A stretch of DNA of 64,000 nucleotides from positions 868,001 through 932,000 of the forward strand of contig NZ_CP098242.1 of NCBI RefSeq assembly GCF_027118995.1, read 5' to 3'. Position numbers and translations under genes: made by a program. The DNA comes from Oxalobacter vibrioformis (GTDB lineage: Bacteria > Pseudomonadota > Gammaproteobacteria > Burkholderiales > Burkholderiaceae_D). The notes beneath the pieces were generated by a model. It was not told where the DNA came from. It saw nothing but the letters and a program-made list of their open reading frames with translations, and searched no databases. Position 1 is the first letter of the stretch. Each line of letters opens with the position of its first letter. Of the stretch, positions 33,121 through 42,626 are shown in pieces.

Positions 33121-35400
33121 ATGCTAGACAAGTCCGGGTTATCTTCACACAAAGGAGAAGACACTGGTGTCTTCTCCGCAAACCAGATACTGACCGAGCC
33201 GCAAACACCCCAGACGGCACCGTCAGTTGTGGCTAGCTCTCAGCCTGTCCCTGGCGTTGCCACGTTTTCCCACCTCACACAAAAGCTCGAAACCTATCTC
33301 TCAAAAGCGGACATGCAGCGCGTGAGAGAAGCTTTTCGCTACGCGGATGAAATGCATCTGGGACAAATCCGAAAATCCGGGGAGCCCTATATTTCGCATC
33401 CCCTGGCAGTCGCTGAAATCTGTGCAGACTGGAAACTGGATACCCAGGCCATCATGGCTGCGCTACTTCATGACGTCATGGAAGATCAGGATGTCAAAAC
33501 AGAAGAACTGATCGAACGCTTTGGCGCGCCCGTTGCCGGACTGGTTGACGGCCTGTCCAAACTGGAAAAGCTGCAATTTCAGAACCATGTGGACGCTCAG
33601 GGAGAAAACTTCCGAAAAATGCTGCTTGCCATGGCAAAAGACGTCCGTGTCATTCTGATCAAGCTGGCAGACCGCCTTCACAATATGCGCACACTGGATG
33701 TCATGGACATGTCCAAGCGCAGGCGTATTGCCCGGGAAACCATGGAAGTGTACGTACCGATCGCACACCGTCTTGGCATCAACAATCTCTATCGTGAAAT
33801 GCAGGACCTGGCTTTTCACAATATGCACCCTTACCGCTATGAAACCCTGGATAAAGCGGTCAGTACCGCCCGGGGTAACCGGCATGAAGTGCTGGGCCGG
33901 ATTCATGATACGGTCAGTTCAGCTCTTGAAAAGAGCGGGATTCATGCCGAGATCTACAGCCGGGAAAAAACCCTTTTCGGGATCTACAGGAAAATGCGCC
34001 AGCAGAATCTGGCTTTTTCGCAGGTACTCGATATTTATGGCTTCAGGGTAGTGGTTAATACGATCGCAGAATGTTACGCCACGCTGGGTGTGCTGCATTC
34101 CCTCTACAAACCCATGCCGGGCAAGGTGCAGGATTACATTGCCATGCCCAAGCTGAATAAATACCAGTCTTTGCACACCACGCTGGTTGGCCCGTATGGC
34201 GCCCCCGTTGAATTTCAGATCCGCACACACGACATGCACCATGTTGCAGAAACCGGTGTTGCCGCCCACTGGCTTTACAAGAATCCGAATGAAAACCTGA
34301 CGGATATCCAGAAACACAGTCTCGGCTGGCTGCAATCCCTTCTGGACATCCAGCAGCAAACCGGTAATTCCGCTGAATTTCTCGAGCACGTCAAGGTTGA
34401 CCTCTTTCCGGACTCGGTCTATGTCTTTACGCCGAAAGCGGAAATCATCGCCCTGCCGCGTGAAGCGACCGCACTGGATTTCGCCTACAACATCCATACC
34501 GATGTGGGTAACCAGACGGTCGCTGTCAAAATCAACAACGAGCCGGCCCCCTTAAGAACCGAACTGCAAAACGGCGATATCGTGGAAGTCATCACGTCTC
34601 CCACATCCCGCCCCAATCCTGCCTGGCTTTCCTTTGTCCGGACGGGGAAAGCCCGTTCCTGTATCAGAAGCCATCTGCGTTCCGTCAACATGGCTGACTC
34701 CATCGAATTGGGTAAACGACTTTTGCAGCAGGCTCTGCAGTCGGTAGACATGGATCCGGCCCTTGATCAGCCCGTGATTGACAAACTGCTGTACGAAACC
34801 GGTTCAAAAACGCTTGACGATATCTATATGGATATTGGCGTGGGCAAACGGCTTGCCGCACTGGTGGCTCGGCGGATTATCGGTCTGACTGACGAAGTCA
34901 AGCGAAAAAAGGAATCACGCACCAGACAGAAAGAAGAGCCGAAAACGGCGGCTCCACAGCCTGTCATTATCTATGGCAGTGAGGGTGTCAATGTCCAGTT
35001 GGCATCCTGCTGCCTTCCCATTCCGGGTGACACCATCATGGGCGAACTGAATATGACACGCGGTCTGGTCGTGCACCAGGCCGAATGTCCTGTGGCAAAA
35101 AGACAGATCGCCAAAGAACCGGAAAAATGGATCAATGTCGCCTGGGGTGAGGACCTGAATCGCAGTTTCGACTGCCGCCTGAAAGTTACTGTCCATGAGG
35201 AAAAAGGAATCCTTGCCCGTGTTGCGGCAGAAATCAGCGAGTCCAACGCCAATATTGTCCATGTCGGCATGGAAACACAGGAGGATTTCACCGTATTACG
35301 GTTTACTGTACAGGTAGAAGACCGGACGCATCTGGCGAATCTGATGCGCCGGGTACGTCATATTCCCGGCGTCACGCAGATAGGTCGGGAACGGAACTGA
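33121..35400 (+). CDS. spoT: (p)ppGpp hydrolase/synthetase, SpoT/RSH type
   Basis: 759 aa, with an N-terminal extension of about 55 residues over E. coli SpoT. The HD hydrolase domain is intact: HPLAVAEICADW and HDVMED (residues 117-122). The synthetase domain keeps IYGFRVVV and FQIRTHDMHHVAE but has unusual residues at conserved sites: KVQD (335-338) in place of the RxKD motif of bifunctional enzymes, and NKYQSLH (K347) in place of NGYQSLH. TGS and C-terminal ACT domains follow (VHVGMETQEDFTVLRFTVQV). It probably acts mainly as a hydrolase beside relA at 52-54 kb. Confidence 0.93.
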   Translation: MLDKSGLSSHKGEDTGVFSANQILTEPQTPQTAPSVVASSQPVPGVATFSHLTQKLETYLSKADMQRVREAFRYADEMHLGQIRKSGEPYISHPLAVAEICADWKLDTQAIMAALLHDVMEDQDVKTEELIERFGAPVAGLVDGLSKLEKLQFQNHVDAQGENFRKMLLAMAKDVRVILIKLADRLHNMRTLDVMDMSKRRRIARETMEVYVPIAHRLGINNLYREMQDLAFHNMHPYRYETLDKAVSTARGNRHEVLGRIHDTVSSALEKSGIHAEIYSREKTLFGIYRKMRQQNLAFSQVLDIYGFRVVVNTIAECYATLGVLHSLYKPMPGKVQDYIAMPKLNKYQSLHTTLVGPYGAPVEFQIRTHDMHHVAETGVAAHWLYKNPNENLTDIQKHSLGWLQSLLDIQQQTGNSAEFLEHVKVDLFPDSVYVFTPKAEIIALPREATALDFAYNIHTDVGNQTVAVKINNEPAPLRTELQNGDIVEVITSPTSRPNPAWLSFVRTGKARSCIRSHLRSVNMADSIELGKRLLQQALQSVDMDPALDQPVIDKLLYETGSKTLDDIYMDIGVGKRLAALVARRIIGLTDEVKRKKESRTRQKEEPKTAAPQPVIIYGSEGVNVQLASCCLPIPGDTIMGELNMTRGLVVHQAECPVAKRQIAKEPEKWINVAWGEDLNRSFDCRLKVTVHEEKGILARVAAEISESNANIVHVGMETQEDFTVLRFTVQVEDRTHLANLMRRVRHIPGVTQIGRERN

Positions 35401-35419
35401 TCCGCTCGGCCTTTTCTCC

Positions 35420-36667
35420 TCAGTTCAGCGTTATCCGGGCAAACTTGCGCTTGCCGACCTGCACCACAAAAGTCCCCGCTTCCACTTTCAGCCCCCGATC
35501 GCTGACAGCTTCACTGTCAATACGGACCCCGCCCTGATCAACCATGCGTAGCGCTTCTGACGTGGATGCGCATAATCCGGCCTGTCTGAGCAATTGTCCG
35601 ATACCCATCGGCGCACCGGAAAGGCTGAGTTCAGGCACATCATCCGGAATACCGCCCCGCGCACGCAGCATGAAATCCTCAAGTGCGGATTCGGCGGCGG
35701 CTTTTGAATGGAAGCGTGTGACGATTTCCTGCGCCAGTTCCACCTTCACATCCCGCGGATTGCGGCCGTTTTTCACAGCATCCCTGAGATTGCCGATATC
35801 GGAAAGTGAGCGGAAGGAAAGCAGGTCATAGTACTTCCACATCATCTCATCAGAAATACTCATCACTTTGGCAAACATGGTATTGGCCGGTTCGGTAATG
35901 CCGACATAATTGCCTTTGGACTTGGACATTTTTTCAATGCCATCCAGCCCTTCCAGAAGCGGCATGGTCAGAATGCATTGCGGCTCCTGGTTGTACCCTC
36001 TTTGCAATTCCCGTCCTACCAGCAGATTGAATTTCTGGTCTGTACCGCCCAGCTCCATGTCAGATTCAAGCATCACGGAGTCATACCCCTGCATCAAAGG
36101 ATAAAGCAGCTCATGAATCGCAATGGGGGAGCCGTTTTTAAAACGGGTTGAAAAATCCTCACGCTCCATGATACGGGCAAGCGTATAACGCGATGCCAGC
36201 TGGATCATGTCCCGCGCGGTCATCTTGTCGCTCCACTCGGAGTTATACCGGATTTCTGTCCTGCCAGGATCAAGCACCAGGCTGGCCTGGTTGAAATACG
36301 TCATAGCATTTTCCTTGACCTGCTCACGGGTCAGCTCCGGACGAGTGACATTGCGGCCCGACGGATCACCGATCATGGAAGTGAAATCGCCAATCAGGAA
36401 AATCACCGTATGTCCCAGATCCTGCAGCTGCCGCATTTTGTTTAACACAACCGTGTGTCCCAGGTGCAGGTCAGGGGCGGTAGGGTCCAGTCCCAGCTTG
36501 ATCCGCAACGGCTTTCCTGTCTTTTCAGAACGCGCCAGTTTCTGGGCAAGCTCTGTATCAACCAGCAGTTCTTCTGTACCGCGTTTGATAACGTCTACTG
36601 CCTCTTTGACGGCTGATGATAGTGGCAAATCGTCAGAAATACCGGAAGATTCATGTTTTTTATTCAT
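35420..36667 (-). CDS. tyrS: Tyrosyl-tRNA synthetase
   Basis: Class I synthetase, 415 aa. [16 protein letters not shown] contains the HLGH form of the HIGH motif, and KMSKSKGN is the KMSKS loop; the C-terminal S4-like domain ([20 protein letters not shown]) binds the tRNA. The [11 protein letters not shown] lead and [11 protein letters not shown] are those of the TyrRZ/TyrS2 type. Divergent from the M23 peptidase gene and convergent with spoT (19-base gap). Confidence 0.96.
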   Translation of the reverse strand: MNKKHESSGISDDLPLSSAVKEAVDVIKRGTEELLVDTELAQKLARSEKTGKPLRIKLGLDPTAPDLHLGHTVVLNKMRQLQDLGHTVIFLIGDFTSMIGDPSGRNVTRPELTREQVKENAMTYFNQASLVLDPGRTEIRYNSEWSDKMTARDMIQLASRYTLARIMEREDFSTRFKNGSPIAIHELLYPLMQGYDSVMLESDMELGGTDQKFNLLVGRELQRGYNQEPQCILTMPLLEGLDGIEKMSKSKGNYVGITEPANTMFAKVMSISDEMMWKYYDLLSFRSLSDIGNLRDAVKNGRNPRDVKVELAQEIVTRFHSKAAAESALEDFMLRARGGIPDDVPELSLSGAPMGIGQLLRQAGLCASTSEALRMVDQGGVRIDSEAVSDRGLKVEAGTFVVQVGKRKFARITLN

Positions 36668-36670
36668 TTT

Positions 36671-36703
36671 TTTGCTTTATATTTGCTATAATTTTGCTTT
36701 AAA
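36671..36703. repeat. Three tandem 11-bp repeats in the tyrS/M23 divergent promoter region
   Basis: TTTGCTTTATA, TTTGCTATAAT and TTTGCTTTAAA follow each other without gaps. The middle copy contains a TATAAT. An 11-bp period places the repeats on one face of the helix, compatible with a binding array or with repeat expansion in a promoter. Confidence 0.55.
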
Positions 36704-36802
36704 TCCATGTTGCTTTCTGTTAATATTTCCTTCGCAACAGAAATCGCATTACCTAAAAGTAAAGATTTTAACTGATTGCTCCACGAAGAGAAGAGGATTT
36801 TC

Positions 36803-38152
36803 ATGCGCGATGTTTTTCAAAAAATAGCTTCAACACTTTTAGGCACAACAAGAAAAACCCGTATTATTTCTGCTGCATCCCTTCTCCTCGCCATTTTTGC
36901 CATTGGTGCTGCCGCTGTCGCCCCCGGCGCGCCACCTGATACCAGCCATATTGAAATCCGCTCGATTTCCGAAGAAATCAAGCTGCCTTCTCTTTCCGAG
37001 CAAATCGCTGCACTGAGCCAGGAAAAACACTATTTCATGCGTGAAGAAAAGGTCCGCTCGGGTGACACCCTCGGTTCTTTGCTCACCCGCCTGGGAGTCG
37101 ATGATGCCCCGGCGATCGCCTTCATCAAGTCAGATGACATCGCCAGGGAAATGCTGCATCTCAAGGCCGGGAAAATTATTCAGGCAAAAACCGATAATGC
37201 CGGACAACTGCACTGGCTTTATATGTCGACAACGGACAAGGACGACATGCCATGTGACATCGTGGTCACACGCACTGACAGGGGATTTGTCTCCTCCAAT
37301 GACAATGCGGCAATTGAGCGCCGTGTCGAAATGCGTTCCGGCGTGATTTATTCTTCCCTGTTCGCTGCGACGGATACGGCGGAAATCCCGGACATCATCA
37401 CCAACAAACTGGTTGACATGTTCGCCACCAATATCGACTTCAGTTCGGATCTGCGCCGTGGCGACCGTTTTAATGTCGTGTATGAATCCTACTGGCGTAA
37501 CGGCACCTTCCTGCGTTCCGGCCGTATTCTTGCTGCTGAATTCATCAATGCCGGCAACATCTATCAGGCGGTCTGGTTTGATGGTATTGGCGCAAGACCC
37601 GGCGGCTACTACAGCTTCAACGGCAAGTCACAGAAAAAAGCCTTCCTGAAATATCCGCTCGCATTTACGCGTGTTTCCTCCGCATTCTCCATGCGCAAAC
37701 ATCCCATCACCGGTTTGTGGAAGCAGCATAAAGGCATTGACTTTGCCGCCCCGACCGGCACACCGATCCGTTCAGCTGCTGATGGCACCATCGAATTCAT
37801 CGGCTGGCAAAACGGCTATGGCAACTTCATTGTTGTCAAACACTGGGGCGCCTATACAACAGCATATGGCCATATGAGCCGCTTTAACCCTGACATGAAA
37901 AAAGGCACCAAGGTCAAGCAGGGTGACGTCATTGGCTTTGTCGGCTCAACCGGCATGAGCACAGGACCGCATCTGCATTATGAGTTCCGGATCAATGGGG
38001 TTCAGCGTGACCCGAGACAGATTGAAATGCCGAATATCCAGCCGCTGACTGCCAGTGAAATGGAGAAATTCCGGATTGTTGTTGCTGACATGCGCCACCG
38101 TTTCTCTCTGATGAACCCGGGTGGCAGTTACGAAAAAGTCGCCTCGAAATAA
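36803..38152 (+). CDS. M23-family metallopeptidase (murein DD-endopeptidase, MepM-like)
   Basis: 449 aa from the ATG at 36803, which has AAGAGGA seven bases upstream. An N-terminal membrane anchor (residues about 18-40) is followed by an OapA/LysM-like region (VRSGDTLGSLLTRLGV), then the catalytic domain with HKGIDFAAPTGTPI, YGHMSRF and HLHYEFRINGVQRDP that supply the zinc ligands. Cleaves peptide cross-links in the periplasm during wall growth. It is followed two bases later by anmK, joining wall cleavage to muropeptide recycling. Confidence 0.94.
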   Translation: MRDVFQKIASTLLGTTRKTRIISAASLLLAIFAIGAAAVAPGAPPDTSHIEIRSISEEIKLPSLSEQIAALSQEKHYFMREEKVRSGDTLGSLLTRLGVDDAPAIAFIKSDDIAREMLHLKAGKIIQAKTDNAGQLHWLYMSTTDKDDMPCDIVVTRTDRGFVSSNDNAAIERRVEMRSGVIYSSLFAATDTAEIPDIITNKLVDMFATNIDFSSDLRRGDRFNVVYESYWRNGTFLRSGRILAAEFINAGNIYQAVWFDGIGARPGGYYSFNGKSQKKAFLKYPLAFTRVSSAFSMRKHPITGLWKQHKGIDFAAPTGTPIRSAADGTIEFIGWQNGYGNFIVVKHWGAYTTAYGHMSRFNPDMKKGTKVKQGDVIGFVGSTGMSTGPHLHYEFRINGVQRDPRQIEMPNIQPLTASEMEKFRIVVADMRHRFSLMNPGGSYEKVASK

Positions 38153-38154
38153 CA

Positions 38155-39354
38155 TTGCCCAGCCAAGACACTTCCGGCCGTCTTTATATCGGCCTCATGA
38201 CAGGCACCAGCATGGATGGTGTCGATGGGGTGCTTGTTGAAATTCCGGATAATTACACGGGTGGGTTTCTCCCGCTGACGAGTGCGGCGCATATCCCTTT
38301 TAACGAGGATCTGCGCCGTCTTTTAATGTCCCTGCAACTGCCCAGCGACAATGAAATCGAGCGGGAAGCGCTTGTTGCCAATGATCTGGCAAACATTTAC
38401 GCCCGCTGTGTTTTCCGGCTGCTCGAGCAGTCATGCCTCACGCCCGGTTTTGTCACCGCTATCGGCGTGCACGGACAAACCATCCGTCATCGCCCTGAAC
38501 TGGGCTATACCCGGCAAACCAATAACCCCGCGCTTTTGGCGGAACTCACCGGCATTGATGTCATTGCGGACTTCCGTTCACGTGATCTGGCCGCAGGCGG
38601 CCAGGGAGCCCCGCTGGTTCCGGCTTTTCATCATGCCCTGTTTGGCAACAGCGGCAACTCCTGTGTGGTCGTCAATATCGGCGGCATTGCCAATATCAGC
38701 ATATTGACACGGGATCGCAAAACAATCGGTTTTGACACCGGGCCTGGCAATGTCCTTTTAGATGCCTGGATCGCAAAATACCAGGGCCTGCTTTATGATG
38801 AAAACGGCCAATGGGCCGCCAGCGGCGAACCTGACAGCGAATTGCTGGCCGTTATGCTGAAAGAACCTTTCCTGTCACTCCCTCCACCCAAAAGCACAGG
38901 GCGGGACCTGTTCAATGAGGAATGGGTAGAAGCAAAACTGGCTTCCGCATTGGAATTTACCGTTCTGTCTCCAGTCGATATCCAGGCAACACTGGCTGCC
39001 TTTACCATCACGACCATCGCAGACGCCATCACCCGCTATGCGCCTGATGCCGATAAAATCTTTATCTGCGGTGGCGGTGCCAGAAACACCCATCTTGTCA
39101 GCGGACTTGAGGCTGCGCTGGAAAAACCGATGCCTGACACTGACGTTGTCACCAGCGAAGTCATCGGCATTGACCCAACCCATATTGAAGGACTGGCTTT
39201 CGCATGGCTGGCCCATCGTTTCACCAACCGCCTTCCCGGCAACCTGCCAGGCGTCACCGGCGCACATGGCCCGCGTATCTTAGGCGCATTGTATCCGGGC
39301 ATGATGGATAAAGACGTGACCGCTTTTTTCGGGAAAACCGGAGCTGCTGAATGA
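38155..39354 (+). CDS. anmK: Anhydro-N-acetylmuramic acid kinase
   Basis: Phosphorylates and opens 1,6-anhydro-MurNAc in peptidoglycan recycling. 399 aa. The start codon is TTG: no ATG precedes the family N-terminus [13 protein letters not shown] (ATP-binding), and the frame begins two bases after the peptidase stop. Further blocks [52 protein letters not shown] and [10 protein letters not shown] are intact. The last four bases overlap the start of dtd (ATGA). Confidence 0.95.
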   Translation: MPSQDTSGRLYIGLMTGTSMDGVDGVLVEIPDNYTGGFLPLTSAAHIPFNEDLRRLLMSLQLPSDNEIEREALVANDLANIYARCVFRLLEQSCLTPGFVTAIGVHGQTIRHRPELGYTRQTNNPALLAELTGIDVIADFRSRDLAAGGQGAPLVPAFHHALFGNSGNSCVVVNIGGIANISILTRDRKTIGFDTGPGNVLLDAWIAKYQGLLYDENGQWAASGEPDSELLAVMLKEPFLSLPPPKSTGRDLFNEEWVEAKLASALEFTVLSPVDIQATLAAFTITTIADAITRYAPDADKIFICGGGARNTHLVSGLEAALEKPMPDTDVVTSEVIGIDPTHIEGLAFAWLAHRFTNRLPGNLPGVTGAHGPRILGALYPGMMDKDVTAFFGKTGAAE

Positions 39355-39809
39355 TCGCGCTGCTTCAGCGTGTCAGCCGTGCACAGGTTGTTGTAGAGGA
39401 GGAAATTGTTGGCCGTATCGGAAAAGGCCTGCTTGTCCTTCTTTGCGCAGAACGCGGCGATACTGAAAAAGAAGCGGATGCCCTGTTGAACCGCCTGGTG
39501 AATTACCGGGTTTTCAATGACAGTGACGGCAAGATGAACCTGTCGCTTGATACCGTTAAAGGCGATCTGCTGCTGGTTCCCCAATTCACCCTGGCGGCCA
39601 ATACCCGATCCGGAACCCGCCCCTCCTTTTCTGCTGCCGCATCACCGGATGTCGGGCAACGCCTCTTTGACTATTTTACCCGCCAGGCCAAAGCAACAGT
39701 CTCTCACGTTCAGACGGGCCGATTTGGCGCCCATATGGAAGTTGAACTGGTCAATGACGGACCGGTTACCATCTGGCTGCATACACCACCGGCTGATACC
39801 CCTGCTTAG
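39351..39809 (+). CDS. dtd: D-aminoacyl-tRNA deacylase
   Basis: 152 aa. Hydrolyses D-aminoacyl- and glycyl-tRNAs to recycle mischarged tRNA. The two signature loops are present: a [10 protein letters not shown] form of the SQxTL/RPSF region after VPQFTLAAN, and the NDGPVTIW motif with the cis Gly-Pro. Starts within the last codons of anmK. Confidence 0.95.
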   Translation: MIALLQRVSRAQVVVEEEIVGRIGKGLLVLLCAERGDTEKEADALLNRLVNYRVFNDSDGKMNLSLDTVKGDLLLVPQFTLAANTRSGTRPSFSAAASPDVGQRLFDYFTRQAKATVSHVQTGRFGAHMEVELVNDGPVTIWLHTPPADTPA

Positions 39810-39909
39810 GGTCAGGACTCATTAATTTGCGCAAACTGTGCGAAAAACCGCCTTCATCTGGCAAAATAGCAGGACATTATGATAAAAACGACCAGACACA
39901 GGAGGACGC

Positions 39910-40545
39910 ATGAAAATATGGAGTGATTCTTTCAAGGACAATCAGGCCATCCCCCCGCAATATGCTTTCGGCTTGATCGACCCCAAAACACATGTTGCGC
40001 TGTCAGACAACCGCAATCCGCACCTGGCCTGGAGTGATGTGCCGGCAGGGACTAAATCACTGGCCGTCATCTGTCATGACTATGATGTTCCTTCCAGGGG
40101 AGATGACGTCAATCAGGAAGGCAAAAAAGTGCCGGCAGACCTTCCACGGGTCGATTTTTACCACTGGCTCCTGATTGATCTGCCGCCGACAGTGCAATCT
40201 GTAGGTGATGGTGAATTTTCCAGCAGTGTCACCCCCCGCGGAAAAAGCGGTCCGGCGACATTGCATGGCGCACGCCAGGGTATCAATGACTACAGCCCCT
40301 GGTTTGCCGGCGACAAGGATATGTCCGGCGACTATTACGGCTATGATGGCCCCTGCCCCCCGTGGAATGACACCATTCCCCATCATTATGTGTTTACGGT
40401 GTATGCCCTTGATATCGACAGGCTGGCTGTCGAAGACAAATTCACCGGACCGGATATGATGGCGGCAATGGAAGGGCACATTCTGGGCAAAGCCAGCATT
40501 ACCGGCATTTATACACTCAATCCGGAGCTGGCTGACACCATCTGA
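39910..40545 (+). CDS. YbhB/YbcL-family (PEBP) protein
   Basis: 211 aa phosphatidylethanolamine-binding-protein fold, called Raf-kinase-inhibitor-like in bacteria. Markers: NPHLAWSDVPAGTKSLAV, the HWLLIDLPP strand, YDGPCPPWNDTIPHHYVFTV ligand-pocket block and a C-terminal ILGKASITGIYT. An AGGAGG box lies just before the ATG. The physiological ligand of the bacterial family is not settled. It precedes a histidine phosphatase gene by 12 bases, suggesting an operon. Confidence 0.9.
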   Translation: MKIWSDSFKDNQAIPPQYAFGLIDPKTHVALSDNRNPHLAWSDVPAGTKSLAVICHDYDVPSRGDDVNQEGKKVPADLPRVDFYHWLLIDLPPTVQSVGDGEFSSSVTPRGKSGPATLHGARQGINDYSPWFAGDKDMSGDYYGYDGPCPPWNDTIPHHYVFTVYALDIDRLAVEDKFTGPDMMAAMEGHILGKASITGIYTLNPELADTI

Positions 40546-40557
40546 GTCTTTGGCAAC

Positions 40558-41220
40558 ATGATGCAATCAACAGAAGTACTGATCATCCGTCACGGGCAGA
40601 CAGACTGGAATGCAACCAAACGCCTGCAAGGGCACAGCGATACGCCTTTAAACGAGAAAGGAATCGGGCAGGCACTTGCGCTTGCCGACACCTTAAGGGA
40701 AGAAAAGCTGGAGGCCATTTTTTCAAGTGACCTCCAGCGCGCCCTGCGAACGGCAGAAGAAATTGCAAAATGGCACAATCTGCCTGTCACAGTTGATCCG
40801 GCATTCCGTGAACGCTCTTATGGTGCCTTTGAAGGCTTGAGCCGTGATGAGATCAAAACGCGCTATCCCGAATCCCATGCCGCCTGGTATGCTGCTGACC
40901 CGGATCATGTTTTTCCGCCGGGAGAGCGGATTGCCGAAAGCATCCGTGCTTTTCACCATCGGGCCATTGAAGCAATCCAGCGGATCGCCCGGCCTTATGC
41001 CAGTAAAAAAATTGTGCTCATCGCCCACTTCGGCATCATCGAGTCCGCCTATCGCGTGGCTCATGACATGCCGCTCGAAGTCAGAAGCCGGGTACCTGTG
41101 TTAAACACCAGCATCAACCGTTTCAGGGTTTGTGAAAACCGCATAGAACTCATTGCGTGGGGAGATGATGGACATCTTGAACCACAGCAAAAACCGGCTG
41201 ATTACCTCAAACATTTCTGA
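40558..41220 (+). CDS. Histidine phosphatase family protein (phosphoglycerate-mutase-like)
   Basis: 220 aa. LIIRHGQTDWN provides the phospho-accepting histidine, and FRERSYGAFEG and LIAHFGIIES supply the rest of the RHG pocket. It has the size of GpmB/CobC-type phosphatases and lacks the inserts of dPGM, so a phosphatase acting on a small phosphorylated metabolite is more likely than glycolytic mutase. ATGATG start; the second ATG may be used. Confidence 0.85.
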   Translation: MMQSTEVLIIRHGQTDWNATKRLQGHSDTPLNEKGIGQALALADTLREEKLEAIFSSDLQRALRTAEEIAKWHNLPVTVDPAFRERSYGAFEGLSRDEIKTRYPESHAAWYAADPDHVFPPGERIAESIRAFHHRAIEAIQRIARPYASKKIVLIAHFGIIESAYRVAHDMPLEVRSRVPVLNTSINRFRVCENRIELIAWGDDGHLEPQQKPADYLKHF

Positions 41221-41291
41221 TCTGTCATTTTTTCGGGATGTCTCTGGCATACCGGCTTTGGTAAAATAGCGCTTTTTTTGACTTTCACGCC

Positions 41292-42334
41292 ATGCAGCTC
41301 GGTCCTTATACCCTGCCCAATAATGTTTTTGTTGCGCCTATGGCTGGTGTAACAGACCGCCCTTTTCGCCAACTGTGCCGGCAGCTTGGCGCGGGATATG
41401 CCGTCTCCGAAATGGTCGCAGCCAATCCGGCACTCTGGCAGACCCGAAAAAGCAAAAAACGGATGGCGCATCAGGATGAAGCTGCGCCACGCGCCATCCA
41501 GATCACCGGTGCCGATCCGGAAATGATGGCTGAGTGCGCGCGCCACAATGTCGGGTTGGGCGCCCAGATTGTTGATATCAACATGGGCTGTCCGGTAAAA
41601 AAAGTCTGCAACAACTGGTGCGGCTCCGCCCTTTTACAGGATGAAAAGCGCGTGGCAGACATCCTCAATGCCGTCGTCAATGCGGTTGATGTTCCGGTTA
41701 CGCTCAAATACCGCACCGGCTGGAACCGTGAAAGCAAAAATGCACTGACGATTGCCAAAATTGCCGAATCGGCAGGCATTGCCATGCTGACGCTCCACGG
41801 CCGTACCCGGGAAGATGCCTATCGGGGAGAGGCAGAATACGAAACCATTGCACAGGTCAAGCAAACCGTATCCATTCCCGTGGTCGCCAATGGCGATATC
41901 GACTCACCGGAAAAAGCCCGAAAAGTACTGGAGACAACCAATGCGGATGCCATCATGATCGGGCGTGCGGCACAGGGACGCCCCTGGATATTTCGTGAGA
42001 TTACCCATTATCTTCAAACCGGTGAACTGATGCCGGCACCCGTGTCGAGGAAATTCGCCGGTTGATGCACCAGCATTTACTGGATCACTACGCATTTCAC
42101 GGTGAAATAATCGGTGTCCGGAGTGCCAGAAAGCACATTGGATGGTATATTAATAGTCTTCCCGGTTCGGATGTATTCAAACAACACATTAACCAGATTG
42201 ATTCCTGTGAGGAGCAACTCAGGCGTGTTGATGTTTTTTTTGAATCACAGCTCGAACATGGTGAAAGATTACACTACAGGAACCAAACGCAAGAATCGCT
42301 TAGCCCTGACGCCGATTTCTCGCAAACTCAATAA
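41292..42334 (+). pseudogene. dusB: tRNA-dihydrouridine synthase B, interrupted by a frameshift
   Basis: Reduces specific uridines in the tRNA D-loop with FMN and NAD(P)H. Frame 1 starts at 41292 and carries the full FMN barrel: VAPMAGVTDRPFR, MGCPVKKVCNNWCGSAL with the catalytic cysteine, LHGRTREDAYRG and IGRAAQGRPWIF. It then ends early after GELMPAP at a stop near 42065. The missing C-terminal domain (EEIRRLMHQHLLDHYAFHG, RSARKHIGWYI) continues at once in a shifted frame from about 42044 to 42334. The break lies in a GTGT stretch at 42042-42045, equal to two extra bases or one missing base. It could be a sequencing error or a real mutation; fis downstream is unaffected. Confidence 0.9.
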
Positions 42335-42341
42335 GACAAAA

Positions 42342-42575
42342 ATGAGCAAAGAGCAAATTCAGGAAGCCATCTCAAAAAGTCTGCAGGATTATTTCAATGT
42401 TTTGGATGGGCAAAAACCAACCGGTATCTATGACATGATCATGCACACCGTTGAAAAGCCGGTTCTCGCCACTGTGATGGCACATGCAAGAAACAATCAG
42501 TCACTGGCAGCAGAAATGCTTGGCATTAATCGCAACACCCTGCGAAAAAAACTGCTGGAGCATGAACTGTTATAG
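42342..42575 (+). CDS. fis: DNA-binding protein Fis
   Basis: 77 aa from the ATG at 42342, seven bases after the dusB stop. Nucleoid protein that bends DNA and regulates rRNA, recombination and many promoters. The C-terminal helix-turn-helix NNQSLAAEMLGINRNTLRKK is nearly identical to the Fis consensus. Beta-proteobacterial Fis is about 77 aa and starts MSK, unlike the 98-aa E. coli form, so I reject the longer frame to 42114. Translation is probably coupled to dusB, as in the E. coli dusB-fis operon. Confidence 0.92.
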   Translation: MSKEQIQEAISKSLQDYFNVLDGQKPTGIYDMIMHTVEKPVLATVMAHARNNQSLAAEMLGINRNTLRKKLLEHELL

Positions 42576-42626
42576 CGTTTTCCCTGTATTTTCCCGCTTC
42601 CGTTATTTCATTTACACTGAATTATC

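Noticed and set aside
40558-41220. Annotation as glycolytic phosphoglycerate mutase
   Set aside because: The RHG motif is shared by many phosphatases; the protein lacks the length and inserts of true cofactor-dependent mutases, so only the family is named.
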